Assembly (NCBI GenBank): GCA_023548195.1 | Contig: JAJHZJ010000400.1 | Coordinates: forward strand, 620,001 to 684,000 | DNA: 64,000 nt | Source: Bettongia penicillata ogilbyi | Lineage: Eukaryota; Chordata; Mammalia; Diprotodontia; Potoroidae | Direction: 5' to 3' | Shown here: positions 11,690 through 22,339 of the stretch, in pieces | Layout of the letters: each line of letters starts with the position of its first letter | Numbering within the stretch: position 1 is the first letter of the stretch | Translations under genes and position numbers: made by a program | The notes under the pieces: model-generated | Database searches by the model: none | Seen by the model: only the letters and a program-made list of their open reading frames with translations | Told to the model about the DNA's origin: nothing

Positions 11690-11855
11690 TATAGCAAAGT
11701 GAAAAGTGTGCTGGATCTAGTCATAGGACTTGTGTTCAAGCTCTGCTCTACCATTCGAAAAATATATGACCTTGGGCTAGTCATTCGTCTCTCTATTTCT
11801 CAGTTTCTCTAAAATGAAGATGTTGAACTAGAGCTCTAGCGCCTTTCCAACAAAC
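11690..11855 (+). mobile_element. MIR/CORE-SINE-like relic
   Basis: Order matches MIR: AGTGTGCTGGATCTAGTCAT, a GTGTTCAAGCTCTGCTCTAC B-box region, ATGACCTTGGGCTAGTCATT core, CTCAGTTTCTCTAAAATGAA, then a GAACTAGAGCTCTAGC end. Confidence 0.7.
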
Positions 11856-11879
11856 TCAATTAATGAGCAAGAAGACTGA

Positions 11880-13405
11880 ATAGTGAGGATTTAGTTAGAC
11901 ATTCAGCAGATAGAAATAAATTTTAACAGCATATATTGTTCAATTGAAACCCAAATCTCATCATATCTAGGAAACATAAAGTGTAAAGTTGGCATTTGCA
12001 AGAATGCCAATGGACAGCGTGAGATCATCCAAACATTTCTGCCATCATATTGATTGATGCTGATCAGTAATGTCTGAATCATCCTAATCAAATATTGAAG
12101 TAAATGGAATGAAACTAGTGACTCTTTCATTTGTTTCTTGAATAAAAAGAGTCATCATCAGACCGACTGAGGAATTGGCCTGAAAATATTAGAAAAATGA
12201 GACTAAAAAGTGAATTATTCATCATGAATTCTACAGATATGAATTTTTATTTTATGTATCTTCACCTAGATTTTGAGGGTATGTCAGTTTTCCTGATCAT
12301 CTTTTCATTAGATTACTACTGTTAATTGCCAGTGAGGCATTAACATTCCCACAATCCTATTTGAATATATGCAAATGTGTTGTGATGCTTAGTTCAACAG
12401 AAAAACCTTATGACTGACATGGGATTGATCTGACATCATACGTTCTGATACAGCTAAATTTGAATTTTTGTTACTGGACTCCTTTGCATACTTACGATGA
12501 GGGATTTTATTTCCATATAGATCTTCCTTTTTGGAGATTATTTTTGTATTCTAATTTCATCGGCATATAACCTCTTTACTCTAAAATGTTGCACTTTAGT
12601 AAATTTCAGGACTGTTCTTCCTCTTCAATTCTCTTCTAAATGGGCTATAAATCAATCCATGTAAAGTCTGTACACCTGTAATAGGCAATAATGTTAATAG
12701 ATAATAGTACAAAGCCAGTTCATGCATGTTATTTTAGACAAATTGAATTTTCTTCCACTGTTTTCATTTGTACTTATCTTGCCTCTCTGCTGTCCTCTGC
12801 TTTTAGGTCTCTGTTTTAATGCCAGAAACAGACTTTACACCTTGATGAATGAACTCTGCCAGAGCTTTGAGACTTTGATCCTTAAGCATCTCTTGAAGTA
12901 ATAATGAGAGTTGTTAATTCCTAACAGGTAAGTCCTTAACTCGAGAGAAAAGAAAAATTGCAGGAGGATTAATAGACCATGAGAAACCAGTAACAAAATT
13001 GTTTGCTCATTGACACATAGCAACAATGCTATCAGATACTATTAACCTTGTAAATAATTTAATATCATTATATTTTGAAAAGTATAAGGGGGCAAAAGGC
13101 TCAGGTTCCATATATTAATGATTCAAGGTCTTGAAAATCAACAACACATAATTTGAATAGTTGGCCTACTGATATTTGTGATAACTCATAGATGGCCTTG
13201 AAAGTATCATTATATTTAAGTCTATCCCCTAGATTCCCCTTTCTTCTTCCTGTCAGTTCCATTCACTTTGTGATAGAAGTACCTTTTCCATTAAATAGTT
13301 TGAAATGGCATATAAGTATTCAATTAAATACTTTGAACTAAATCTCATTTCTGGAGACCAAATGTCCTTCAATGTGAGGGTTATATGTCCTTGTCTAAGT
13401 ATATT
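11880..13405. other. Repeat-poor sequence, candidate conserved noncoding DNA
   Basis: No recognisable transposon over about 1.5 kb. An exact octamer ATGCAAAT lies at 12369-12376 within a block (12300-12760) of non-simple composition. The small open frames carry no domain. Function is not demonstrable from sequence alone. Confidence 0.35.
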
Positions 13406-13409
13406 CTAG

Positions 13410-13575
13410 AGATGAGTGTTGATATAATGGAAAGGATGCTCAACAAGGAATAACTTGGGTTTGAGCTATGGGAAGAACAGAATGTTTATATTTACCATTT
13501 ATATGCTGTGTCAGCTTGAGAAAGACATTTACCCTCACAGAGTCATAGGGTTTTCATCTGTAAAGTAGAGGAGTT
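13410..13575 (+). mobile_element. MIR/CORE-SINE-like relic
   Basis: ATAATGGAAAGGATGCTC head-side sequence, CTTGGGTTTGAGCTATGGG at the B-box position, GTGTCAGCTTGAGAAAGACA in the core and TTCATCTGTAAAGTAGAGG near the end. Confidence 0.65.
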
Positions 13576-13984
13576 GTTGTGGAGGCTGGGAGGGCGGGGA
13601 GAGAAGAGAAAAATCAACAAGAATGTTGCAGTGAAATGCATGCCATGTTGTTTAATGTTATGCCTGTTCATGGGTTGTCCTGATCAGAAGTGACCACCAA
13701 GTTGCCAAGTCAGCGATAAAGAGAAACAAGCCAAAGTTGAACCAAGAATGAATTGACAAAACAGTTGGAACATTAGAGCCTTCACCTTGTCAAAGGAGAT
13801 AAGCATACTTTTCAGTGGAATGAACATGAGAAAGATTCTGCACTTTGCATTACGCAGAATTTAAAATGATAAAACTGAGGATTATTGAATGATGTTGGAG
13901 GGGAGCAAAAGTGTATGAAGCTCATGAACATGGAAATTATAAAAACAGCAGCAACTAAATGGCATAATGACTGGAAGGTTGTGA
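13576..13984. other. Unassigned sequence
   Basis: About 400 bases of non-simple DNA lying between two MIR relics. No gene or element recognised. Confidence 0.4.
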
Positions 13985-14165
13985 ATGGAGAAAGGAAAAT
14001 CTCAGTTAAAATCCTGCCTCAGATATACTTATTAGCTGTTTAATTCTAGGCAAAATAAGTTAACCTTTTTGTGTCTCCATTTGCTCATCTGTAAAAAGGT
14101 GATAATGAAAGCACCTATCTTATAGTGTTCTGGAGGATCAGAAGAGATATACATAAAGTGTTTTT
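13985..14165 (+). mobile_element. MIR relic
   Basis: AAAATCCTGCCTCAGATATA, TTAGCTGTTTAATTCTAGGC, GCTCATCTGTAAAAAGGTGA, GATAATGAAAGCACCTATCT and GAGATATACATAAAGTGTTT give an almost complete MIR right half. Confidence 0.75.
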
Positions 14166-14221
14166 ACAAAACAAAACAACATGTAAATGTTCATTGCATT
14201 TGGCTTATTAAATGTTTATTA

Positions 14222-14275
14222 TAAATGTATGTATGTATATGTAAGTGTGTGTGTGTGTGTATGTGTGTTATGTGG
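14222..14275. repeat. TATG/TG-rich microsatellite
   Basis: Alternating TATG, TG and ATG units. Confidence 0.85.
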
Positions 14276-14589
14276 GTGTGGAGGAAATCTATATATCTAA
14301 GGCAAATTTATTCCTTCTACTTAAAGGTAGAGCTATGTATAATACATTATATTAAGAGACACTGCACCATGGGGTACATGTTAAAGACTCATCCAAAATC
14401 TTTCAATTTTCACCTACAGGTGAGGAGTTGGATACCTATATTTGCTTATATGGTTTTTTCTTGTTCTTTTTTATACAGTAACATATAATCAGTACACAAA
14501 TGAGATATGTATATACTCTTTTCAATTCCCATTGGGGAATTGTATGACATCATCATATCTATTTTTAAATTATATTCAAGTCCTTAAGT

Positions 14590-15350
14590 TTTGTTTTTTT
14601 TTATTTTTATGTTTTTAGAATTTTATTGGTCTGAAAAGGAAATACTGAGGTCCCCAAATATAGTAGTTTTCCTCCCTATTTCTCTCTTTAAGTTAATTAG
14701 CTTTTCCTTTATTTCTTAAATGCTATGCCATTTAATGTATATATATATTAGGTATTGAATATATGTGTGTATATATATATTTATACACGTAGTCACAGAT
14801 GTGTTTGTGTATGTGTATGTTAAAATCTGTGATTTAGTGGCTTAGAGAGCTGGTCTTAGAGTCAAGAAGGTCTAAGTGAAATTGTTTTTATAGCAGACCT
14901 TGAATAACTCACTTTTAACCTCTTAGTATTCTAGGCAGTTTTCTAAGACTGTAAATTAAAGAGAAGTCACTGATCCGAATTGGCAGATAGATTTTCCTCG
15001 TATTTAGAAATCTTTCCTTATATATTTTTATTTTATATCAATGAAATCATAGTTTCAATCCCTATCCTTGATATTTTATTATCTATGATGAGCAGGCTGA
15101 CTTTGCTGTTTTGTCTGTTTCAATTGCTTCAGTATAATTGTCATCCTGCTTTTTTTTACCAACTTGAAACAGAATACAATCAACTCAATCCTTCATTTTA
15201 TATCTATGTATATTTTGTAAATAACATATTGTTGGATTTTGCTTTAAGCCATACTTCTACCCAGCTCAATTTTATAGGTGAGTTCATCCCATTTAGATTT
15301 ATAGTTATGATTATCAACTGTGGCTTTCCATTCTATCCTTTGTAATTCAT
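14590..15350 (-). mobile_element. Antisense L1 relic, ORF2 endonuclease region
   Basis: Read on the minus strand, the part around 15325-15220 resembles the beginning of L1 ORF2 just before and inside the endonuclease (counterpart of the lines with ATGGGATGAACTCACCTATA and AATCCAACAATATG). The part near 14670-14620 corresponds to the VGDLN-type endonuclease motif region (GGGGACCTCAGTATTTCC). Frames are broken throughout. The 121-codon plus-strand frame at 14980-15345 is the shadow of this relic. AT/TG runs at 14735-14820 interrupt it. Confidence 0.5.
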
Positions 15351-16600
15351 ATTTTTTGCCCCCAATATCCTCACTGTAAAGGAGAAGGTTGTGAAAAAAG
15401 AAGGAAATGAGCAACACTATTAATCTACAATTACTGCATATACTTTCAGATGTATTTGTTTGCTGATTTATTTTGTTTTCTTTTTTCCCTTCTTTCTTTA
15501 AAAAAAAAAAAATCAGTTTATGAGATAACCCTCTGCGAGGATGGGTAAGTAGCTATGCTGGGAGTAATTCTGATAAAAAAAAAATCGATGTCAGTTAAAA
15601 AAAAATTATAAAAGGAAAATCTACAATTGAAATGCTTTGCTACAACTCCACTGTCCTTCCTCTTCCTTCTAGCCCAAACATTGTTTCTTCTTTCTTTATC
15701 CTTTTGTAAGGTGTCTTAATTTCTTCTTTATGGTCTGTCCTTCCATGTTGACATTTATTTCAATTGTAAGTGTTCCTTCCCTTATTCTACCCTCTCTTTT
15801 AAACCTTTCTCTGTCTTTCTGTCTCTCTGTCTCTCTCTGTCTCTCTCTGTCTCTCTCTTTCTGTCTCTCTCTCCATGTCCCTACTTCTTTCCCTAATTTA
15901 CTGTTTTTTTTTATAGAAAAAGCTGTATTAAACATTTTTTTTAATTCACTGAAGTGTGGTAATCATGGGATTTCTGCCCTAATTCTGTTATATTATTTGA
16001 ATCACTTGATCCAATTATGAGGAATACTAAGTTCTTCTCCCTTTCCCCTCATTTCCTCCTTAATATATTCCCTTTCTCTTTCCTGTTCCTTTTTCTTCCT
16101 CTTTTAAAACCAGCAAACCATAAGGAAATCACACAGGCCCTGTGACTGTCCCCCTTAATTCTCTCTTTAACCCTCAAAGATTCCAAAAGCACACATGTCT
16201 ATCTGCCTCCTACTTGAATATAAGCCTCCCCTGTCCTGTCTACTGGCTTCTATCTTCTAGAACATCCAGCACATAATGCCTTGCTGATTTCAAGTCCTGC
16301 TCACCAGAGATCAGAGTAGCTGGAGATTCCCCTCAGGCTTCTGTTCTTACTTACCTGTATTCCTTCAATATAATTCCTCTTTCCACTCTTTCTGTCACCC
16401 CCTCCAAACTTTGGGCCAGCTTCTTATATAGTCCTAGGTTGCATGACAGATAATATTGCTGTTTCTTTTTGGACTTTTGATCACTGCTCTGGTATCCCTT
16501 TAGAGCTTTGCTAGATGGCCTGTGACAGAGCTGGGCTTGTTTATGAACGTTTATGGTGGTATCTTAACCCAAAGTCTCTATGTCCTCTTCTACTTCATTT
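15351..16600. other. Long pyrimidine-rich tract with (TCTG/TC)n
   Basis: The plus strand is strongly C/T-rich from about 15470 to 16440, with a TCTC/TCTG microsatellite at 15808-15872 and A runs at 15500-15511 and 15596-15605. It may continue the antisense L1 relic on the 5' side, as a purine-rich leader in that element's sense direction; this is inference. No gene. Confidence 0.4.
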
Positions 16601-16779
16601 TATGTAGGTAGTGGAAGATGGAAAGTGAGAAGGATTTGTGGCAAAAAGAAAAAGGCATATAATAAAGGAGAGAAGGTGGAGAGGAAATATCTGGCTTGTG
16701 TGTGGTTTTGCTTTTAAGGTTGTGATTGCTCGTGCACAAAATTTGAATGTTCTGGCCTTGCTCTTTTGAGATTTAGAAT

Positions 16780-17010
16780 TTTAAAGGTGGACTGATCTTA
16801 GGGATCATCTAATCCAACATCTTCTCCCTCCCTCATTTAATAGAAAAGGAAACTTGTTTTGTTCAAAAGGTCAGGTCCACAGAGGGAATATAGTCAGTTA
16901 AAGGAAGAGCCAACGAAGAACCAGGTCTCCCGACTGTCGGTGCAAGGTTGCGCAACATGATCTCTAAGGTTAGCATTTGACGAAGGTTGGTAACCGCGGC
17001 TGCAGAGGGA
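16780..17010 (+). mobile_element. SINE-like relic with a local CpG cluster
   Basis: Opens with TAAAGGTGGACTGATCTTAG and AGGGATCATCTAATCCAACA as in the 8686 copy. It continues with AGAAAAGGAAACTTGTTTTG and ACCAGGTCTCCCGACTGTCG at the position of the usual CAGGTC(T/C)CC block. Seven CpGs fall within 16905-17001, unusual for an old relic. Confidence 0.6.
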
Positions 17011-17059
17011 CATGACTCCAAATGCTTGTACATTTGTGTACATTTTTTTTTAAATAGCA

Positions 17060-17650
17060 CAGTAGCTGTGGAGAAGGTAATCTACTTCTCAGTGAGCTTG
17101 TTCTTTTACCACAGGCAATAATCTACTGAGTACTAGAGTTACCATAACATAAGCAACTCCCTTTGTGACTTTCAATTGCTGTAGGCCTGTAATGGTGCTT
17201 GGCACTTTAATAATTAGTCTACAGGGAGCTTTAATAGAGTAGGGCAACTGTTTTAATTAACTTAATCCCCAGTACATGAGTTGACCATTAGACATCAAAT
17301 CACAGTTTAGCTCCAAGAGTATTTGAACTCTGAGGAAACCACATTTGTAACTACAGTGGGGAGACACATTATCTTCTGTTATAAAACAATGCAGCTGCAA
17401 CCAATTTAGGTTCTTTGGCCCCTGATCCGCTGGTAAATGGAAGTCATTATTTCCATTGGAATGAAGGTGTAGTGGAAATGGCAGAGGAGGTTGGCTTGGG
17501 GTAGATTTCTATGTGTGTTGCCCCAATTCATGAAAAGAAAAAGACATTTAGAGGAATAATAGCAGGGCAGACATTTTAAACTCGCAGGCGATTTATTTTC
17601 AGCTGAGTAAGAAACTGGCTACAATCCTATCAACGGAATTAATTCTGCAT
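17060..17650. other. Repeat-free block, candidate conserved noncoding element
   Basis: No transposon signature. Contains homeodomain-type cores (TTAATTAA at 17253-17260; AATAATTAG near 17210), an E-box CAGCTG at 17392-17397 and balanced composition. This is the pattern often seen in developmental enhancers, but motif content alone is weak evidence. Confidence 0.35.
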
Positions 17651-17849
17651 AAAAATGAATGGTGTTATAATGATGAGTGGTGCATCTTGTTATGCTCCAG
17701 TTATTTCCTTTATGTTACATTTTTTAAAAAATATGTGGCTGAGTGTTTTATTATCATACTTTAATACATTCTTTTGTTGGCTGTATCCCTTAAGGATTCT
17801 AAATGCCAGCATTTTTCCCCCAATACTTTACAATCCTAGTGATATATGG

Positions 17850-17960
17850 GAATATGTGCAAAATATTTCTCCAGAGCCTAGTTCAAATCCTGTCTCAACC
17901 ATGAGGTCTTTTCTGACCATGACCATTCAAAGTGATTTCTCTCCCTTGAAAGCATGAGGA
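17850..17960 (+). mobile_element. L2 3' UTR fragment
   Basis: GTTCAAATCCTGTCTCAACC followed by ATGAGGTCTTTTCTGACCAT resembles the L2 3' stretch usually written with a CCTTCCCTGA-type block. Confidence 0.45.
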
Positions 17961-17984
17961 GGATATAAGGTACAGAGGAAAGAT

Positions 17985-18300
17985 GAAAAGGTTTTGAGTT
18001 GGAGGACCTGGATTATGCCCCAGCTACATTAATTAGACTTATTGGTTATAATTTTATTCATCCATAAAATGAGAGGTTTGGACTAGATGATGATTTTGGA
18101 CTATATGATTTCTATCTCTAAATCAATGATTGTGCAGTACTAGTAATACCCCAGAGATGACCCAGTGACCTCATTTCCCATATAAGAAAAGTGATGATGC
18201 CTAGGGAGGGGGCATGATTTGCCCAAATTCTTAGAGTTTATAATTTATTAAATTGGAAATAAGCTCACGACCTTCAGCATAGGGTTATCTTCACAGCATA
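17985..18300. mobile_element. Two adjoining MIR-like relics in opposite orientations
   Basis: 17985-18130 is a plus MIR: GTTGGAGGACCTGGATTATG, CATAAAATGAGAGGTTTGGA and CTCTAAATCAATGATTGTG. 18145-18300 reads in reverse: AGAAAAGTGATGATGCCTAG, GGGGCATGATTTGCCCAAAT, then a CACGACCTTCAGC B-box-side segment. Confidence 0.55.
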
Positions 18301-18314
18301 TCAGGCTGCCTCCT

Positions 18315-18610
18315 ATGATATGAGTTAATTCAACAAGTGTTATTAAGCTAGTACTATGTACAAGGCATTATGCTAATTACTGGGTACAAAGATAAAATAA
18401 AATGGTCACCACTCACAAGAAGCTTATAGTCTATGGTTATTAGTGTATGTCACAAATAAGGAGACAGACAGGACAGAGATTTACTATTTATGCAGATAAG
18501 TAAATCTTTAACAATTTAAGAGCTGAAAGAATACTGATACTTGGGGAATCAGGAAAGGCCTCTTGTTGGAGGTAGACCCAAAGATAAGTTTTGAACGTAG
18601 TCAAGGATTC
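18315..18610 (+). mobile_element. Family B interspersed repeat, long copy
   Basis: AACAAGTGTTATTAAGCTAG, CAAGGCATTATGCTAATTAC, GGGTACAAAGATAAAATAAA, ACAAGAAGCTTATAGTCTAT and, downstream, GGGAATCAGGAAAGGCCTCT and AAGATAAGTTTTGAACGTAG show the long form of family B. Confidence 0.65.
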
Positions 18611-18634
18611 TAAGAGACAGTGGTTCTTTAGTAT

Positions 18635-18725
18635 ACATAACTTGTCTCCTCATCTAGACTGTAAGTTCTGTTAGGACATGGGCCATTTTGGTTTTGTCCA
18701 AAACATCCTCACAGAGTATGGGTTT
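18635..18725 (+). mobile_element. L2 3' end fragment
   Basis: CATCTAGACTGTAAGTTCTG and AGGACATGGGCCATTTTGG are the L2 3' UTR block (family form AGACTGTAAGCTCC...GGGCAGGGAC). Confidence 0.65.
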
Positions 18726-19260
18726 TAAGTTGTATTTTCTGGAAATGGTGATAGAATTGCATTGATATAGGCATATTCTCTCATCTGATACCTTTTCAAA
18801 CAAAATTAATGTGGAGGATAGTCAGTAATTGTTATGGGTATAATCAGTAGCTAGAGGACGGAATGGTTTTAATTGATTCTCTGTGAGATCATACACATAA
18901 TAGGACCAAATAATCACTGTTTTCATGCCAATCTTCTCATCTATGAAATTAGTTAGGAGGGATGCTACTGGATTGGGGCTTCTGAGAATTAGTAGTAGGA
19001 AACTTCCTCTAATTCCTCAGGGTTACTCCCCTCATCATGTGATAATTAAATCTGATTTTTATTTGGGAAAGTAAGTCTCAAACCTATGAGATATACTTGT
19101 ACAAAAACTGTTAGTCAAGTATTAGGTGCTAACTCAATCCAGTGCTTGATCCAAGGAGTGACTGGGGCACTCTGCCCTTCAATTAACCCTTACCAACTTA
19201 TAAATTCTGAATGGATTTAATGCTCTAAACTTTCTCTGAATACCTGTAGTAATGGTACAG
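18726..19260. other. Unassigned sequence
   Basis: No gene or element recognised. It leads into the first copy of the direct repeat pair. Confidence 0.4.
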
Positions 19261-19451
19261 ACTAAGGACCATTCACTTCTAGTGATGTCATAAACAATGA
19301 TTTCACTTCTTGTAAGCCATAATGTCTTGGATCCCAGGTCAGTTCATTCCCGATCTGGGTGAAGCAGGTTGTTCCTTGTGTGACTCAGCTACCACCTCTA
19401 TCAGTTCTAGTTTCAGAGGGGATCTTTGATGACTCTTCTGATCTTAGGTAT
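19261..19451 (+). repeat. Direct repeat copy A (191 bp)
   Basis: Starts ACTAAGGACCATTCACTTCT and ends ATGACTCTTCTGATCTTAGG plus TAT. Copy B at 20963-21156 has the same order with about 14 substitutions and a small length change, roughly 92% identical by eye. Flanks on both sides do not match. Could be terminal repeats of a short LTR element, a segmental copy, or two insertions of one unnamed repeat. Confidence 0.85.
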
Positions 19452-20962
19452 ACAATACCTAACTTTTCTCCAAGAACCTCTGAAACATATCCAGAATCCA
19501 ACTTGAGGTCTGGACAAAATCTTTAGTACTCCTTTCCACACAAGGCATGCCAAAATTTCTTGATGGATCCTTGTGCCATAAGCAATATAAATGATATTCT
19601 AAGCATCTAAAAATAAGATAAGAAGACTCATCTCAGGAAGAAAGAAAATAGGTTCAGATAACTCTCAAGAGATATGGAGCTGTAAAAGAGATCAAGAATT
19701 TTTGGTTGATTACTTACGGTCTCTAGGCCAGCAAGCAAAACTTATCTCATTGACCTGTAACTTATGAAAATCTTAAGAATAACGCAAGTAGGATATGTTT
19801 GTTTTATTCCACAACAAACAAAAAGAAATCCTGTATTGTCTTGAAACCTGTATTTTAAGGATGTAAATATTTCTTATATTATTTCAACATTCACATGGGA
19901 CAGAATAATACAATATTCATTGGTACAAACACATTCAAACAAGCAAATATTATCATTAGAAGAAAAACTGATCTGACTTGTAAGGCAACATCAGAAAACT
20001 GACTGTACAATTGAAGTCTTAAAAAACCAGTTGGAAAACTGCCAATTTTTCTATAGTGAATCCTGAAAACTGTTAGAGGTGTGCCTAATGCCAGCCCCCT
20101 AAGAGTTCATCTTTGGTGTTGGGATTACCTGAAGCACTGGAAAGTCATTGAGCAAAAGGAGGATTACTTACTTTTGCCCTAACACAACAAAGACATGTAA
20201 CAAAACTACAGGGTCATTTAGCTTCTTTGTATACAGTCCAGCTTATCACTATATGGATCCATGTCTAGTAAACAGAATAGGATATGGTGACTTGAAGGAT
20301 CTTCAGAAATCCACCAGGTTGGAGGGGTTCCAACTCTACATAGGTGGTATTTTTGATGTTTTTAGTTGATCAGGAAACTGCATTAAGGAAGGGTGGGGTC
20401 ATTCAGGTCAGAGGGACAGCTTTGATACCTTTCAGGGAAATCTAATTCCTATTGCAGGAGAATAGGGAACCATGGTCTTATCATACAATGGTATCAAATA
20501 ACTAGAGTACCAGATAGATAATAGATCCAGTGGGTCCTTTGAAAGGTGAAAGGGCCAAGGTTCATTTGTGATAAGATTCCATATGTAGTGTAAGCCAGGA
20601 GGCTACCTCCCCTAACTCTCCTTCTATTGACAGATTGGGTTGACTGTATTTTAAGGATGGAAAATTTTAATTATGTAAAAGATAACTTCCCCTCACAAAT
20701 AATGGGGGTAAGAGGGGCTAGGGCATCTAATTCTACTTGAAAAAGCTCCAATTCACTGTGTTCCTTCAAATATTAACCAGATGTTATTTCTCCAATATAA
20801 TTCATATCTCCAAATATAATATTATAATTTACTATTTCCTCAATATAATTTTACAAAGGGATATTTACTGAGAAGTTAGAGCAGGGACCAAAGGATATCA
20901 ATTTCCAAAACCAGAAGCACACTTTCATCTATTACCTTCATCCATGGGGAGAGTAGACTCAA
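19452..20962. other. 1.5-kb interval between direct repeats A and B
   Basis: No recognised coding frame or transposon. Several short open frames occur (for example 20148-20369 on plus) without a protein motif I can name. If A and B were LTRs this would be the internal region, but no primer-binding site or polypurine tract is convincing. Confidence 0.4.
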
Positions 20963-21156
20963 ACTAAAGACCATTCACTTCTAGTCATGTCATAAACAAT
21001 GGATGAGTCGCATCTTGTAAGCCATAATGTCTTGTCTCCCAAGTCCATTCATTCCTGATCTGGGTAAAGCAGGTTGTTCCTTGTGTGACTCAGCTACCAC
21101 TTCTATTAGTTCTAGTTGCAGAGGGGATCTTTGATGACTCTTCTGATCTTAGGTAT
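20963..21156 (+). repeat. Direct repeat copy B (194 bp)
   Basis: Partner of copy A in the same orientation. A block of about 70 bases with CAGGTTGTTCCTTGTGTGAC at its start is nearly invariant between the two. Confidence 0.85.
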
Positions 21157-21575
21157 AACTTATTCTATTTGTCTCTGATATTCATTCACTGAAGAACAGG
21201 AAATGGGAAACAATGGGACATGAAGAACCAATGACAACATGTGTTCATAGCCATACAAGGTATATCCAGGTAAGGAGAAAAGGCAGGTAGCTGGCCACTG
21301 TATGCTCATTTACTTCTATCTTTTCCAGAGGCTTAAAAGCAATGTTTGTCTAGCTTTCCACCTAAAATTAGAAAGACTGTCTTTGTATCTATCTTTGTCC
21401 ATCTATCTAAAATCATGCTCAATAGTCCATTAAAAAGGCTTTGCTTCAACAAGCAATAAATTGCAGGAAATAGAAGATCTTTGCTTGGAAATGGAGGGAG
21501 GAAAGAGCATATCACACATTTCCAGAAATAGGGTTACCAATTTCCTATGTGTCTGCACACCACTCAAAGCATACA
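21157..21575. other. Unassigned sequence
   Basis: Between the direct repeat and an antisense SINE. No element or gene recognised. Confidence 0.4.
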
Positions 21576-21579
21576 TATA

Positions 21580-21835
21580 ATGACTAAGTGACTTTGTGGT
21601 TCAGTTGCCTCCAACTTTATGATCCTACTTTGGGTTTTCTTGGCAAAGATCCTAGAGTCATTTTCCACTTCCTTCTCCAGTTCATTTTACATGTGAGGAA
21701 CCTGAGTAAATAGGATTAAATGACTTGTCCAAGCTCATACAGCTAGTTAATATCTGAGGTTAAATTTGAACTCAAGTCATTCTGACACCAAGCCAGGTAC
21801 TGTATCCACTGTTCCAACTCACTGCCAACTAAATA
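21580..21835 (-). mobile_element. tRNA-headed SINE, antisense, near full length
   Basis: On the plus strand it begins with the tail side (GACTTTGTGGTTCAGTTGCC, TTGGGTTTTCTTGGCAAAGA), then a TTCTCCAGTTCATTTTACA block. It ends with the tRNA-like head in reverse (ACTCAAGTCATTCTGACACC, GTACTGTATCCACTGTTCC). Same family as 40555-40808 and 63531-63787. Confidence 0.8.
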
Positions 21836-22330
21836 ATCACACTGTATTTAAAGGTTCCTAATGGTTCCAATAAGTCTTACAGAAATACAGACATTTAGTA
21901 ATATAAATCTAAGCAGGGTATAATCACCATTTTATTCCTTGGATTAATTAATATAATTTATAGCTATGTAATCCATTTTGTTTGCATGGTGAAAACAGAA
22001 AATAAAGTTATGCAGCTGAGTATGTTATGCTTGTGCCACATACCTGAAGTACAATTATGAACCTCCAGACAAACTGAAAGAGAAAGGTCATAAAGTTTTG
22101 GTCTATGCTATAATCACAGCTCTCTTAAAATCTCTTTTTAAAGATATAATGTAGAAAAAAAATCCATAATATCTAGCCAGATCTGCCACATAAGAGAAAC
22201 TAGGGCTTCCCTTCTTCATCCTCCTTTCTACCCCACCCACACCCCACAATTTCAATCATGGTACTAGATATTAGATATGAAGCGGAACAATAAAACACTC
22301 CCCTTCCTCAAGGACCTTAAAATCTATGGA
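21836..22330. other. Unassigned sequence
   Basis: AT-rich; no gene or named element. The end (22255-22325) has a weak family B-like ...CTTCCTCAAGGACCTTAAAA run. Confidence 0.4.
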
Positions 22331-22339
22331 GAAAAGAAC

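Noticed and set aside
14980..15345. 121-codon plus-strand frame with membrane-like composition
   Set aside because: It is the opposite strand of an L1 ORF2 endonuclease-region relic. Hydrophobicity is an effect of T-rich antisense sequence.
15696..16020. Arg/Glu-rich minus frame and Ser/Leu-rich plus frame
   Set aside because: They lie over a TCTC/TCTG microsatellite and pyrimidine-rich tract.
19261..21156. Firm call of an LTR retrotransposon
   Set aside because: The repeats lack clear TG...CA ends, a primer-binding site, a polypurine tract or flanking duplication, and no internal coding was recognised. Kept as a finding only.
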